Positions 24,691-37,480 of a DNA stretch of 64,000 nt are shown here, piece by piece. The stretch is taken from assembly GCF_030272615.1 (NCBI RefSeq), contig NC_081406.1:235207922-235271921 (forward strand), read 5' to 3'. The translations under genes were made by a program, and so were the position numbers. The notes under the pieces were generated by a model. The model did no database searches. It saw only the letters and a program-made list of their open reading frames with translations, and had not been told where the DNA came from. This stretch comes from Cryptomeria japonica (taxonomy: Eukaryota; Streptophyta; Pinopsida; Cupressales; Cupressaceae). Each line of letters opens with the position of its first letter. Within the stretch, counting starts at the first letter, position 1.

Positions 24691-25742
24691 TGTTGGTATT
24701 TTGGTATGGTTTTGTCATTGATGTCAACACCTGCTAACACACCTACTTTGGAGATCTAGCAACATTCACCGGCAATCAGTAAACTGTTCAACAATCACCG
24801 GTATATGGTTAACCGGTAGGATATAATGTTCACCGGTACCTACAATGACATGGAAGACACCTGGTAATGTGGAAGACATCATGTGGACACTTTTCCTTGA
24901 AGTAATATCATTGGTATATTCTTATTTGCATATTTTCTTTCATCGGCAAATAGGTCCAGGTTATCTAGGGTTACACCGATAGGTTTATCTTTTCTAGATT
25001 AGCATGGCACGCTATGGAGATGATTTATTATTGTTGTAAATGCATTAAGCCGACATGCTCAATCAGTTATTGCATCGGATATTGTATTATTTGTAAAATG
25101 TTTTATTGTAATATCTTGTAGAACTAACCTACTAAAATTGGTCTTAGGGTATGGTATAAATGTAAGATCTTATTTGCAAGATCAAGTGTGGAATGCGAAA
25201 AAGAATTATAAGAAGGTATATGTGAGATAGAGCAGAGATATACATGAAGACATCATTTGAAGGTGAAGTTAGGTTTTTGTAGAAGCATATTAGCATTACA
25301 CCAGTACTGAATCCAGCATATAAAGATGTTATTTTGTGCAGTACATTCTCATTGGATTTAACCATCCATCTGTAGTCAATGTAACTCCCATTTGTGTTTG
25401 AGCAGTGAGCTCTAGGCTATTGGCCTTTCTGCACGTGCAGACCCCTCTTGTACACTTACTATCTGCAGTAGTATCATTTGATTGTGGGTAAGGTTTCCCA
25501 CCGTGGTTTTTCCCCTTACAGGGTTTCCACGTACAAATATTCGTGTCATGTGTTGTGGTTGACTTTGTACTTATGTTTCATGTATTATTTCTTACCGATA
25601 CAGCATTTCCTGTTAACATTGTTTACCGACACAATTAACTGTCTTACCGGTATTAAGCAATAAGTTGGTTATTAAGATTTTGGTTTGAATTTATTAGACA
25701 ACTGATTCACCCCCCCCCTCTCAGTTGTCCTCGGGACCTATA
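24691..25742 (+). repeat. Right LTR of Copia 1
   Basis: Begins TGTTGGTATTTTGG after the purine tract, and ends GGGACCTATA where it merges with the flanking (TA)n. It pairs with 19063-20116. Confidence 0.93.
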
Positions 25743-25759
25743 TATATATATATATATAT

Positions 25760-28700
25760 CAGTTGGTGTCTTGGCTAGAGTTGCATTGTTAGCATAATGT
25801 GGAATTCCATGTGTACCCTATGTTGGGTTGCATTGAAGAGTTGTGATTATTAATTAAATTATTAATTAATTAATTGACATATATAGTTTATTAATATTAA
25901 ATTAATGGATGCTATTGATATTTAAATATATGACATATTTAATTATTGAGGATTATTATTTATTGATGTTATTTTATGGATCATAATATTTGGCGTTATG
26001 CATGAAAGATTATGTATTTATTTATTTACATGATTGTGGGAGATAATAATGGTATTGAGTTTAAATTAAATTGGCTAGAGTTCGTACATTTAATTATTTG
26101 TTTATTGTTTATTTATTTATATTATTTTGTGGTTTAACATTTATCAAGCATTTGATTATTTATTTTATTTATTAGCCATTTCTATTTTATTTATTGATTA
26201 ATGGGTTTATTTATTATTTATTATTGTTTATTCTTTTACCCATTTGTTTATTTATTATTTACCTTACCTACCCTCTTTTATTATTGGCTATTAGATTTGG
26301 AGATTTAAATAATATTATTTTATTATTATTCTCACCTCAAATTTGGGTATAGTTGGTATGATTAATAATATATTTAATTATTTGATGTTGGCCAGGATGG
26401 GTTATGGTTTTTGGATTAATTCTTGTATATTGAGTCTTCTAAGCATTGTTGGGGGTTGGCTTACTCGAGAATATTTTCATTATTGTGAGATTTTGGATTT
26501 TGGCTTGGATTTGGATTTGGATTTGGAATGTGCTTCATCAAATCTCATTGATCATTTTCTTCTATTACCAGGTTGAAAAAATCTTACCTTCTCTACATTT
26601 TCATTTGAAAGGATTGTCTACGAAAGATTTTCTGACGGGATAAATTTTTGGGCTTGTTGTATAGTTAGAGAAATATAAATATATGTATATGAAATTTGGT
26701 TTATTTTATATATTTTTAAATTTATTATGGGGGAGGAAGATAGTTGATTTTGTGCTTGCTATAAATCTCCATCCTTTGGAATTTTGAATGTTCCTATGTT
26801 TTCCTAGAGTTTGATCTATGAGTTCAACTTCCTATGTTGTATGTATACCCATGTAAGAGATTGTTGCAATGTCAGTAGTCGTGTATGGGTGCCTTGTGTT
26901 TTTAAGTTGTTGGTTATTTCTTCGGGTTGCAGCATGGAGCTTATTCCTTGAGTTTTAATGGGAGTCGTATGTGTTTCATCGATTCATCTACTTCTCTTTT
27001 TTATCAAATTTTTTTACCTTTAAGTGTATTGCACCCCTATGAATTATTTTGGCATCATTTTGATGTTTTATGTATTTTTGGACTTGATTGTATCTCTCAT
27101 TTCCATTTTCTAAGTTGTTGTGCAAATGTGCTAGAGTTATGAACATATGCGCTAGAATATTTTGTATTTGCGCTATCAGAGTTGATAAATGTGCCACCCC
27201 ATGTCTTGCATGCGTTGCCGAATCGGGTGTATGTGTTGATGTTCTCAGTAAATGTGTTGTCTCATTATGTGTTTGTGCTATCTTATTAGGTAAATTGTGC
27301 ACTAAACTATTGGTTATATGTCTTGGACGGTGGTGTGTATGCGCTGCAGGGTCACTCATATGTCTTTCCCAATAAGGTATATGCGTTGTTCGTTTGTGTG
27401 TATGAGCTATCATTTTATATATATGTGTCAGTATGTTGTCCTTATGTTTTTTGGTCAGTTTTTTGAATTCATCTTTTGTACCATAGGTTGTTTTTCGATT
27501 CCTTGTGATTTCTGAAAAGATTATTTGATTTATAATGGTTTTTAGATGTATTTGTTGGCATTTTGTTATTAAGAAAGATGTATTTGCCTTGCTATGGATA
27601 TTGTGTATATTTATGTTTTTCAATAAGATAATTTTTGCCTTGTTGAAGATGTTGCATTACTTTATAGCTGAGAAACAGGAACCATGCCTTGCTCATGTTT
27701 ATTGATTTGCTATGATTCTCTTAGCTACTTGCTATGATTTGGCATTATGGCTCTTTGGCTATTTTACCTCATTTGATTAGTTGTATGTGGCTATTGATAT
27801 GTGGTTATGGTTGAGCCTCCTTGTTGTTATCTTTATTGTTGTTACCCTAAAGACTTGGAACATGGTTAAGGGGAGTGTCTTTCATGAGTTGGTTAGGGTC
27901 ACGTGAGAATAGGCCACCACTTAGAGGTTCCTTGTAAGGATGCTTGTGGGTCTAGACTTCTAGGACTCAGGATAATAAATTGATCTTTTATGCCCCATCT
28001 CATAGCCCTTGAGGGATGACTCAGGATGAGCTTGGGAAGGCCATAGAGATGGCAAACTGAACTCCCTTGATTCTCACATAGGTGGAGATGGTTCTGCATA
28101 TTTATCAAGGGTGTGGATTTCTCTTCTTTGCGAGGGTAGCATACAATGACAGTCTTCCCTACATGTGTCCATGTTGCTTATGCCCTGGTTGTTGAATAGC
28201 CTCTAGGATTTTTATGCTTTCGATTTAGCCTTGTGATGTGATCATATTATTATTTATGTGGTTGCTTTTCTATTGAGTTGAACTATTGTGTTCACGTCCC
28301 TTGGTTATTAGGTGTCAACCTAGGTCTAGAGTGTATGTGGGACCTTGTATCATCTCTACAACATGGGGGGAGGTTCCATATTGGTTCCACATGGTCGAGT
28401 GGTTTGATGTCTTCTTCCATTAAGATGTTCTTCTTTGGATGCTCTTGTGCATGGAAGTAGATCCCTTATCTTTTATCATGAAATATGAGATATGTACACT
28501 TGTGGATTGGAAACTATGTATCTTGATGTATGATAATATTGTATTCATTATGATTAGAAATTTATTTAGTAGATTGTGGTTATAATCATTGTAGTTGAAT
28601 ATGTGGTTGTAATCCTTGTTAGACATATGATGTATCTTGGTTATTTTCTATTCACAAAGTTGGAAGTTTAGTTCGTGGAGGAATAAATTATAGAATTAGA

Positions 28701-28986
28701 ACATATGCATATTATGACATGAATTGGGAAAATGGATTAATGTTGTGTGGATTAAAGTAAGGAAAGGTTTATGCTTTCTAAAGAAAATATAATTTTTGGA
28801 CATTGGATAGTTCTTCTTTGGGTGTCAATTAAGTGATAGGAACATTTGGATTTGGTGTTCTAAAATGAACCTATAGCATAGAAGTAAGTGAGATGTAAGT
28901 GTGCATGCATGTGGCTAGCTAGATAGATGTTTCCTATGAGAATCACTAGGATTATTGTGGAAAAGATACTCTTGTAAGACTTGTTT
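25760..28986. other. AT-rich relic sequence, no gene recognised
   Basis: Contains TTAATTAA-rich sequence (25850-26340), a short GGATTT repeat (about 26499-26525) and transcript-like GT-rich sequence to 28450. The composition suggests old LTR or untranslated retroelement sequence, but no ends, tRNA-primer site or pol motifs are visible. The minisatellite at 27120-27440 lies within it. Confidence 0.45.
27120..27440. repeat. Degenerate 21-bp-period minisatellite, open on both strands
   Basis: About fifteen units of 19-23 bp, mostly 21, are built around ATATGCGCTAGA or ATGTGTTG. Translated on the minus strand they give a heptad pattern (AHTHxxx, THTPDSA, THARHGV, AHLSTLI, AQIQNIL, AHMFITL) within a 211-codon frame at 26988-27623. 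On the plus strand they give xCAxxxx heptads (27088-27375). Because 21 is a multiple of three, opening one unit opens all, so neither frame needs to be a gene. Confidence 0.7.
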
Positions 28987-29459
28987 TTTATAATATAAGC
29001 AATGAGATGACCTTGAATTGAGAACAATAGAGAATTCCAAAGTTTAATCTTCAGGCAAAGAACAACCACCTAGAGACTGAACAAAAAACAGAGACCACCC
29101 TTCAAAAAAAATTAAAAAATTTCATAGTTTTGTAGCTATTTCTGCACATCCTAATTAACCTCCAGCTTCTAGACTTATCATCCCACTTATAAACATCATC
29201 GATAAGCATACTACTCAAGGTATTAAGAATAACATCTGCAGAGTGAATATTACTAAATGTTTTATCAATCCTATCATAATAAAAGTTAACATTAAAGGGT
29301 ACACAGACCCAACACAACATCCTTAATATGATCATAAGAAAAAAGGAACAAAAAACCACAACCCAAAGAGTAGCTAATCCTTCTTAAGAAGATTCCAGTC
29401 TTGCTGGAGACTCCCGAGATTGTATTCCCAAGTGTCCAGCTTCTTCTCGTCATCACCCC

Positions 29460-31250
29460 TAGCTTACTCCATCTAGCCCTACTTTGTCAAATTCTTCTTG
29501 TTCTTTTTAATCCTCCATTGACCAGAAATAGAGCCTAGAACAACATTATTCATAACCCCATCTGTAATGCAACAAAGGGAGCTTAAGGTATCACACAGGT
29601 TTTGGATCCTCAAATTTTGTTCCTCGTTCTTTGTCTTTAGAGTAGCTACTCTCTCCTTCAGCTCCTATAAATTCTCATACAAATTATTATTGTTGTTTGT
29701 CTTAATAGGGGAGTCTTGGGAATAGGGGACCATCTCCTCATCACCCGACAAATTAGGGGCCTCAGGGTTTTGTTTCAGAGTATCTAATTCCTCCTCAGAC
29801 TCGTTGATCTCATCCCCTTCTTCCTCTTCTTCCATTTCCTCCTTGAAATTATCTTCGGGGTCCTCCTCCTCCTCCTAGAAATCCTCATCATCATAATTGT
29901 TAATGGAATTATCATCCTCCTCCAAATCATAAATTTCCTCCAGATTTTTAACATTGGCCTTGTTATCAGCTTTTTTGTTTTTCTCTTTTCTTTCCTTAGC
30001 CCGAATCCTAACCAATATCCTTTCCCTAGAGTTGTCCTATTCTGAAGAGTTTTCCTCCTCATCATCTTGATTGTGCAGGTCTAGGTCTATGGTTATACTT
30101 TTACTGCTGACTCTTTGTTGATTTTTTTAGTTTTAACCTGGGAATTCTTGGGGGTTTCAAGCTTTCTCTTATTTGGGTTCATATTTAGCACAACAAGCTC
30201 CAGGGATTCTTTATCTACGAGAGGAAGGGTTGTTTTCCCTTTATTCTTAGCAAAGGAGGTGGAGCCAAGTGAACACTGAGACATAGGATTGACAAGCAAA
30301 AGCTTGGAGGACTTACCAAGATTTTTTCTTAGGGTTTTCCTCATTCCCAAGCGTAGGGGACAAACTACTAAGGCTAGGAGAGCGGTCCACAATAAACTTG
30401 TAAAGAAAATAGGTAAGGCCCTGGTGGAGTGGGGGGTTGGTGCCATTTTGAATGCAAGATTCTAAGGAAGAAAACTAAAAGAAAGGCAAATTGATTTTCT
30501 CCCCATGCCTAATATGATTGAGAATAGAAAAATGATAACTGTGCATGGTAGTTAATCTACCTTCTAGTGTAAAATACTTCATAACATAATAAATAACTAT
30601 GGGGAATGGTTTAGGCAGAGCTAAGAGACCATACCCGTTCTGAATTGCCTCCGGTTTCTCCCCTTTCTCAAAGAATTTTTTTTATAAAGCCTTTGTAGTC
30701 ACCACTGTTGCGTCTTTCGACCCATTCACCATAATTCAACAGATCGGTGACCTCCATGATGTAATTCGACATCACAGTGAAGGAGATCCTTTCGATAGTC
30801 ATAGCACCATTCTGCCAAATGTTGCAGAACCACACTGTCAAGGCCTTATTGTAACCCTTCAAAGCTAGAAAGAAGGGGGTAAAACCAACATTCTGAAAAC
30901 AACTCCCAAATATCCTCATTGTCACAAAGCCCATCACATTTTTTAGTCTCAGTTCTCTTAAGAGGCTCCCCCATGTTGGAAGTAGTAAAAATAGAGCACA
31001 GATTATCAATATGAAAATGACCCAAAAAATAGCTCAGGTTCTTCACAATCGTAGGCAAACATAAAGAAATATTTCTGGAAAGGTTATTTTTTAACTCTTT
31101 CACACCATTGTCGTCATATGTGTGATTTCCTTTCAAATCATTAAACTTTAAGGCTCCACAAAAATAAACAAATTCCTCCTTTACTTCTAATAAAAACTTA
31201 ATCTAAAGAGATCCATTTGAAATCATGAGCCTTAGTTCCCATACCTACCT
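29460..31250 (-). pseudogene. Coding-like segment between RNase H and the 3' end of LINE 2
   Basis: Three stretches in the LINE orientation look like decayed protein. About 31200-30850 is a hydrophobic/charged stretch with PTIVKNLSYFLGHFHIDNL. About 30900-30600 contains MTIERISFTVMSNYIMEV and, in a neighbouring frame, LPKPFPIVIYYVMKYFTLEG. About 30070-29530 is a very acidic region (EEMEEEEEGDEINESEEEL) followed by a coiled-coil-like ELKERVATLKTKNEEQNLR. I do not recognise the family. It could be a third LINE ORF, a gene captured by the LINE, or an older element that the LINE sits beside. Several stops and frame changes interrupt it. Confidence 0.45.
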
Positions 31251-31463
31251 CTAGACCATTCGGTTCCATGTCATCTCCATCATACATAGTCCAACTAGAA
31301 AAAGAACATGTAAGGATAAAGCTCCAAATCACCCAAACCCTACCCATCATACTCTAGGGGCCCACAAAATTTTTAAAAATTTGAAAAAAGGTGATCATGT
31401 AAACAAGTACTCAAAACCCGACCATTAAAATCCTTGTTGGTATCTACCCTTGTTCCCCTATTT

Positions 31464-31930
31464 TCACTTAAGCCTTTCATGAGCAAGAATCTCCTTGAGC
31501 TCCTTAGAGATTTCACTAAAGTTAAAAAATTGCCAACTTGCATATCTCAAACCTTGATTGGCAATAAGGTCGGCCATCATATTTCCTTCCCTGTAGGTAT
31601 GCCAAACAATAATATTCTCAAAGATATTAAGGAGACATTTACAAATATTTATAATCCCTCTGATCTCCCAGGAGGGGGAAATGTAGTTATTAAGACAACC
31701 AATGATCAATTTTGAATCTCCTTCCAAGGTTACATTCCCCATCGAGTTATGTTGAAGCCTAGAGAGGCCCATCCATGCTGCCATAGCTTTAGCTCTATTA
31801 TTCGTGTCAATCCCCAAATTGGTGCCATATCCTTCAATCAACATTCCTCCCTGATCTTTGATTAAGCCCCCACCCCAAACAAACTAGGGTTACCTTTATA
31901 GAAACCATCAAAATTACACTTTATCCATCC
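31464..31930 (-). pseudogene. LINE 2 RNase H domain, broken
   Basis: Upstream frame NFDGFYKGNPS (first catalytic Asp) is followed, after a frame change near 31850, by DTNNRAKAMAAWMGLSRL, VTLEGDSKLIIGCLN and YREGNMMADLIANQG. It ends at TGA 31464-31466. Same arrangement as in LINE 1. Confidence 0.85.
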
Positions 31931-32320
31931 CAAATTCAGAGGGAATCAAGTGCAGCTTTTTCTCAGTAACAAGTTATTCCAGTTAACCTTCAAGAAGCTA
32001 TATTGAATACCCCATTTTTTTCTTAACTGGAGGTCCATCAAAGTAGGTAAGACCTTAGAGATGCCTTGGGAGCCCTCATTGACATTTTCTCTCACCTATT
32101 GTTTTATGATATTGGCGAGAATATTGCTATTTTTTCTTTCTTTCTGAAAAACTCTATTGTTTCATTCCTTCCAGATGTTGCAAGCCATAATTGGGGGAAT
32201 TTGAAGCCATAGATTCTTAGCAACAAGGTGAGAGTAGGGGGTCACAGTCCATGAATCCATGAAGTTTCTCATGGTTTTAGGATGAATCTAATAAATTTTC
32301 AAGTCTTTTAGAATAGCGTC

Positions 32321-32787
32321 TCAAATCTCCTGAGCATAACTGTAGTGCAAAAAAATATGGTCTATCCTTTCCATGTCCTTATAACAAAGCTCACATCTGT
32401 TGGTAAAGGAGAACCCTCGCTTGTTAAGATTATCAATAGTCAAAATCCTCCCATAAGTCGTAGCCCACCAAAAATAGTTTATTTTAGGAATTAGGCCTTT
32501 GATCCAAATTTCTTTCCAATTGAAATTTTGTGCAGTTTCTGCCTCCATATTCAAGTAAGCTGACTTGATAGTGAAGGTTCCTGATGAATTGATTTTACAT
32601 ATCCATTCATCCTCCATATGAGAGGAGAAAGGGAATAGTTAGGAAGAAGATCTAAGAGCTCCTTAGCCTCCATCATAAGCTTATCTTTAACCTTCACAAG
32701 GATATCAGAATAGTTAGTGATAGTCCCTTTCACATTTCTCCAAGCAGCTCTCTCCCCTTGCCACACTATGTAGTCATGTACTTTCAC
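32321..32787 (-). pseudogene. LINE 2 zinc-binding (zf-RVT) region, broken
   Basis: SSGTFTIKSAYLNMEAE and KINYFWWATTYGRILTIDNL lead to CELCYKDMERIDHIFLHYSYAQE, matching zf-RVT (C-x2-C ... H). Typically the last ligand is Cys (HCxxA); here it appears as HYSYA. The domain is split between two overlapping frames. Confidence 0.8.
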
Positions 32788-33108
32788 CTCATAGCATCTA
32801 CTTAGGAAGGCATAGATGTTTCTACGATGTGGGAGATCAACAAGAGCCTGGCGATGTGCCCAAACATCTTTCTAGAAGTCAGTTCTTTTCTCATTACCTA
32901 TAATCATTTTGTCATTCTTTTTTATGTCCTTTCTAGTTTTAGCAACATTATTTCAAATGGAGGAACCAGGAGGTGGCTCCATTAAATTTAGGAACTCATT
33001 TCACAACTCTGAGTATGAAGGTATTTAGCTCTCAGAATGCTGGTCCAATACTTCTCCTCTTCAGATAGCTGCCACCCAATTTTAGTTAACAGGGCTCTAT
33101 TGAAGGTT

Positions 33109-33620
33109 TTAATTTTTCTTATACCTAGCCCCCCCCACCTTCACAGCTTTGCACACTTTTTCCCAAGCAACTAGGGAAATTCTATTGATTCCTTTAGTTC
33201 CTGACCAGAGGAATACTTTTTTGATTCTTTCAATCTTTTGAGCTACAATCCCAGGAAATTTGAAAAGGAAAGGTAATAGATAGGTAAATTTTGCAGACAT
33301 GATTTCACCAGTTGTAATTTTCCTGCCATACTATGGAGCTTCCCTTTACAACTAGCCTCTTGTGGAACCTTTCAGGAATTCCATTCCAGAAGACTAAGGA
33401 AGGAGCTTTAGAGATGAGGGGAAGCCCAAGATAAGAATCAGGGAGGGTAGGAATTTGGCAAGCTAAGATAGTGGAGATTTTAGCTTGAAGTGTGGGGTTA
33501 AAATTCATGAAGAATAGCTTGCTCTTTTCATAGTTAATATATTGGCTAGAGATTTGTGCTTAATTTTCAAGGATTCTTTTCTAATGTTTAGCCTCAGAGA
33601 CATAGGCCTCTCCAAATATT
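33109..33620 (-). pseudogene. LINE 2 reverse transcriptase C-terminal part, truncated
   Basis: Reads INYEKSKLFFMNFNP, LPDSYLGLPLISKAPS, IKKVFLWSGTKGINRISLVA and WEKVCKAVKVGG, the region after the catalytic motif of plant L1 reverse transcriptase. The 5' boundary near 33620 is the truncation point of the copy. Confidence 0.85.
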
Positions 33621-33649
33621 ATAGTATAGATTCTTGTTTTGTATCATAG

Positions 33650-34081
33650 GAGATTACTATTCTTGTAAATAGAGTTGTGGTTTTTGGTTGGAAAAGACTA
33701 TGTCATTTCTATCATGTGTAATGGTGATGTGAGATGTGTGTTAAATTCGCATGGATTTATCTTCTAGGAAATGGATTAAGTTCTTGGGATATACCTCATG
33801 TAAATATGATGGTTTAGATTAATGGGTACCTTCCCATTATTTAATTTCAATAATTATTGATCTAATGTAGGCAGTGATGTTGAATATTTTTATGATGTTG
33901 CTTATAATTCTTAGAGTCATGTTAAGTGATGGTGTTGAGATACCCTAGCAAAAAGATAGTCTATGTGATGATGATTATTTCCACATGCATACTTATGTTC
34001 TTATGATAGTGTTTAGAACTGAATATGTCTATGATTGGAAGATGTTGTGGTTAATTAGGTCATAATGTTGCATTAGTTAAG

Positions 34082-34179
<98 letters not shown>

Positions 34180-36505
34180 GATGGTTATATTTATCTAGAG
34201 TATTTTGGTGGGCATTACATAGTAAGTAAGTCAAACTTCCTAGTGGATTGAAATAATAGTGATGAAAAAGATAGAAGAAAATATTTAGAGAGACAAATTA
34301 AATATTCAATGAAATATATTTTATCTGGTGTTTTTATTTAGGTTTGAATTGTGGCCATCCTACCTCTATGAAACAAGTACAAAATAAATGTCTTTGAATA
34401 CAATGATACAATATGTCACACAAAAAATGTGCTATGTCAACTCATAATGGCTAGTAAAAGGGGGTGTGAAATTTTGAATTTGATTTTATAATCTTGAGAT
34501 TCATGGGTCATTAATGTGTTCCTTAATATTGACCTAAATCAATACATCCATAAAAAAACTATCTTAAAAACAAAGTGTTGATTTTGAGATGGAGAAAGAT
34601 ATAAAAAGAAATACAAAATAAAGTTTAAATAGAAGTGAATAGGAATTAAGATGTGAGCTAGGTATAAAACAAGAGTACACTATTATTTGATATGTTATTG
34701 CATTCAAACATTCACATCAAGGTGAAGATAAACTTAAATGAGAATTAAAATGGATGCGATAGTTTTATCAATAAATGTTTCTTGGCTTTGAGGCTTTGAT
34801 ATGCACACAATATAACATGAGCATGCATTTAAAGTCTACAAACATTCCAAATCAACATAAAAATAAATATTTAAACACACATAAAGAATTATGCCTCTAG
34901 AAAAATATGCAGTGAATCTTCTTTGTATTCTTCTTTACATGAAGACTCCACCTTTTGGCATTTCCAACTGATTCCACAATTACTTCTAGAATTTCAAGAC
35001 TAGAAGGAATTTGGAGGTTGAGCAATGAATAGGAAATATTTATATCAATTTTCTCTACACTTTACGTTCTACAAAACATAGGTGTGCTTCCCTTATTGAC
35101 ATTAATTAAGATATTATGCCATTACAACTAGATTATGCCTACAAGATGAATCCCCATACAACTTTTCAAGAGTTGTAAAACATGTATAAAGACTACACTA
35201 ATTCCTTATGTTCATCTAGATCATAGTACAAGAGAACAAATAATTATGGATAAATTAATTTAATTTAAATATTTATCATTTTGAATCTATTATGAGATGT
35301 GGTGAAATACTTCAATCAAATCAATGTGTAATTAAGAATACCAAGTCATCAAATCCAACAAATATATCTTCATAGAAATATAAATGCATTGTGCTAGTTG
35401 ATTAGAAATAATTATCTTCCAATGATTTGACCTTAAAGTTGTTAAGACTGTGAACCTACTTAATTATCTATTTGTAATAACATTATCATCATTGATTTCA
35501 AGAAGACCTCTACTTTTCTCATAAAATAGAAAGCTATCAATTAAAATAACACAATGCAAATAATTTTGTTTTCTTGATGAAGAACACAATAGTTTTTTAT
35601 TATATTATTAAAAAGAATAATGTATTGCAATTTGGAGATGATGACATATTAAAGCATTTTTTCATATTATCTTCCACCAAAAAGTACACTATTGATATAG
35701 AGACTATTTTACAAACCTTCAACACCATATCCAAAAACACATTAAAGGGTGTGTAGCTTTCCCAAATTTATAACTCTTAAAAAAAAATTAAAAGAGGACT
35801 ATCTCCCCTTCTTAAAAAAGAGTCATTACGTGAGCTGAAGGAGAAATTGACACTTGTCATAATTTACGTGTGACAACCCAAAACTCTTCTATTGAAACTT
35901 AATGTTTTAACAACTATTATTGTTAAACAATGCCATAAACCTTAGATGGATATATTCAAGAATATGTGAGCTCAAATTGTTAATGGAAACAAAATTGAAA
36001 GACCTAGATGACATGGAAAAATAATTTATCTTTGATATTTATCTAACCATGAAGCATACACTTATCAAGAAGGTCATTGGAAGTCAAGAACCTTTTCCAA
36101 CATATGCATATAAGTAGTATATCTTGCATCTAAAGTTGTCTTCGCCTCTTTATTGAAACTACCATAACTTGATTCAAATTTTATTGACTTATCCATGCTA
36201 CTATCCAACAAAACTAAATCAAGTTAATCACTAGCAAAAATTAAAGCACATAAAGAAGGAAAAATGTTGTCGAAGTCTGATTTTCACTAATTAATGTCGT
36301 GGTGTATCCAATATATAAGACAAAAAAGACTCTTCTATTACTTCAAAATTATTCAGTTTACCTCTAACTTGAATCTCGAACTTGGCCTAGTAAGATGATA
36401 TATTATCAAGAAACCCTAAAACTTCATAAATGCTTGCTAATTTTATTGATGTATTAGGATCAAACATTGCTTGCATATCTATTCCTTCCATAAGTCTCAA
36501 CACAC
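33650..36505. other. AT-rich intergenic DNA, no gene recognised
   Basis: Strongly AT-rich with no long coding frames, tRNA or retroelement motifs that I can identify. It may continue the relic interrupted by LINE 2, since style and composition match 28460-28986. Confidence 0.45.
34083..34177. repeat. Compound (TA)n(TG)n microsatellite
   Basis: About 15 TA units, then TTTG, then about 30 uninterrupted TG units. The purity suggests recent slippage. Confidence 0.95.
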
Positions 36506-36509
36506 ACAT

Positions 36510-37480
36510 ATAATTAAATCAATTTAATAATTATTTATTTATCAATCATTCAATTATTAATTAAATTCACATTTAATTAATTATCTCTTTTTTTGACAAT
36601 TAATTAGATTAATATTTAATTAATTCACCCTAGCTATGTTCTTCTATTAATTAAATAAACAAAACATATTTGTTTAATTAATTCATCTTACCCTAAAAAC
36701 CCCATCTCTCACGTTTAAATAAATTAATATTCATTTAAATCCATGTATCCCTCCTCTCACATTTAAATAAGTTAATATTCATTTAAATCTCTTTACCCTC
36801 TCACACATATATTTTAATTAATTAATTATCTTATTTAATTTAATTCCCCTCACCTACTTGTATTTTCTAGAAAATCCAAGTTGCACACTAACCCTCCCCT
36901 TAATCATTTCTAAACCTCATATCATTATCCTAACCACTCTTTAATGATTTGCACATTCATAATCCATATAATTAAGGAAGGAGTCACCTTTCAACTATTA
37001 AGGCTCTTACAAAGCCTTCAATGCCTTCTCCCTACCACAAGAAAACCCACATGGGCTTTGACCATCTTAAACCCCACTTTAACCTTTGCACATTCTCCCA
37101 GCAATTGGTTAAAATCTTTATCCATTAACTCAACCATCCATGGTAACCCTCAAGTCCCCTCAATCCTTAAAGTCTTTGACCATTCTGATCCCCATTTAAC
37201 ACTTGTCGATTCCTCCAACCTTGGGTTAAGCTTAAATCCATCAACTCAACCATTAATGGCTTCCCTAAAGTCCCCTCAAGCCTTTAAGACTTTGTCCATT
37301 TCCCTCTCAAGTCTTCTCTTGTTGACATTTCTCAATAGGTGATTCCTTGAGGAAGAGCACATGGATTGAGGATCATGTAATTATAAAGAGATCATATCCC
37401 TTCTTAAGCCAAATAAATCTCAACCCTCCATTACCTCATTTTCATTATAAATAGAACCCATTCCTTCATTTTTGAGCGAC
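36510..37480 (+). repeat. LTR-like block with TATA box (probable Gypsy LTR relic)
   Basis: The AT-rich first half (TTAATTAA words) is followed by CA/CT-rich sequence and a promoter-like ATTATAAATAGAACCC at about 37445-37460. The layout matches the Gypsy LTR at 42617-43906, but I see no clear TG/CA ends. It includes two tandem 48-bp units (36706-36753 and 36754-36801). It may be the LTR of the fragment at 40560-41441. Confidence 0.4.

Larger units (their letters stand above)
19063..25742 (+). mobile_element. Copia LTR retrotransposon with both LTRs, broken (Copia 1)
   Basis: A fossil Copia-superfamily element of 6.68 kb. LTRs are at 19063-20116 and 24691-25742. A primer-binding-like ATTGGTATGAGAGCC follows the left LTR, and a purine tract AAAGGGGGAGAT precedes the right one. 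Internal parts in order are gag, protease, integrase, reverse transcriptase and RNase H, the Copia order. I count about 50 differences between the LTRs (about 5%), which suggests an insertion several million years old or more, depending on the rate assumed. It is nearly full length but broken, with about half a dozen interruptions in the coding region. Confidence 0.93.
28987..33640 (-). mobile_element. 5'-truncated L1-type LINE (LINE 2)
   Basis: A minus-strand LINE copy. From its 5' (right) end it has the reverse transcriptase C-terminal half (33620-33109), zf-RVT (32787-32321), RNase H (about 31930-31464) and then 2.4 kb to an A run at 28987-28992 (T run on the plus strand). The 5' truncation falls just after the position of the catalytic FxDD motif, which is ordinary for LINE insertions. 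GATACTCTTGTAAGACTTG at the left flank and GATTACTATTCTTGTAAATAG at the right flank (about 33645-33665) look like a diverged target-site duplication. Frames contain several stops and shifts. Confidence 0.8.

Noticed and set aside
26499-26525. Telomere-like GGATTT repeats
   Set aside because: Only a few units, and the motif differs from the plant telomere repeat TTTAGGG.
26988-27623. 211-codon minus-strand frame as a gene
   Set aside because: Most of it is the 21-bp minisatellite, which keeps frames open automatically; the plus strand is open too. Reported as a repeat instead.
36944-37342. 132-codon plus-strand frame rich in Ser/Leu/Pro
   Set aside because: Lies in the CA/CT-rich part of the LTR-like block; no domain seen.
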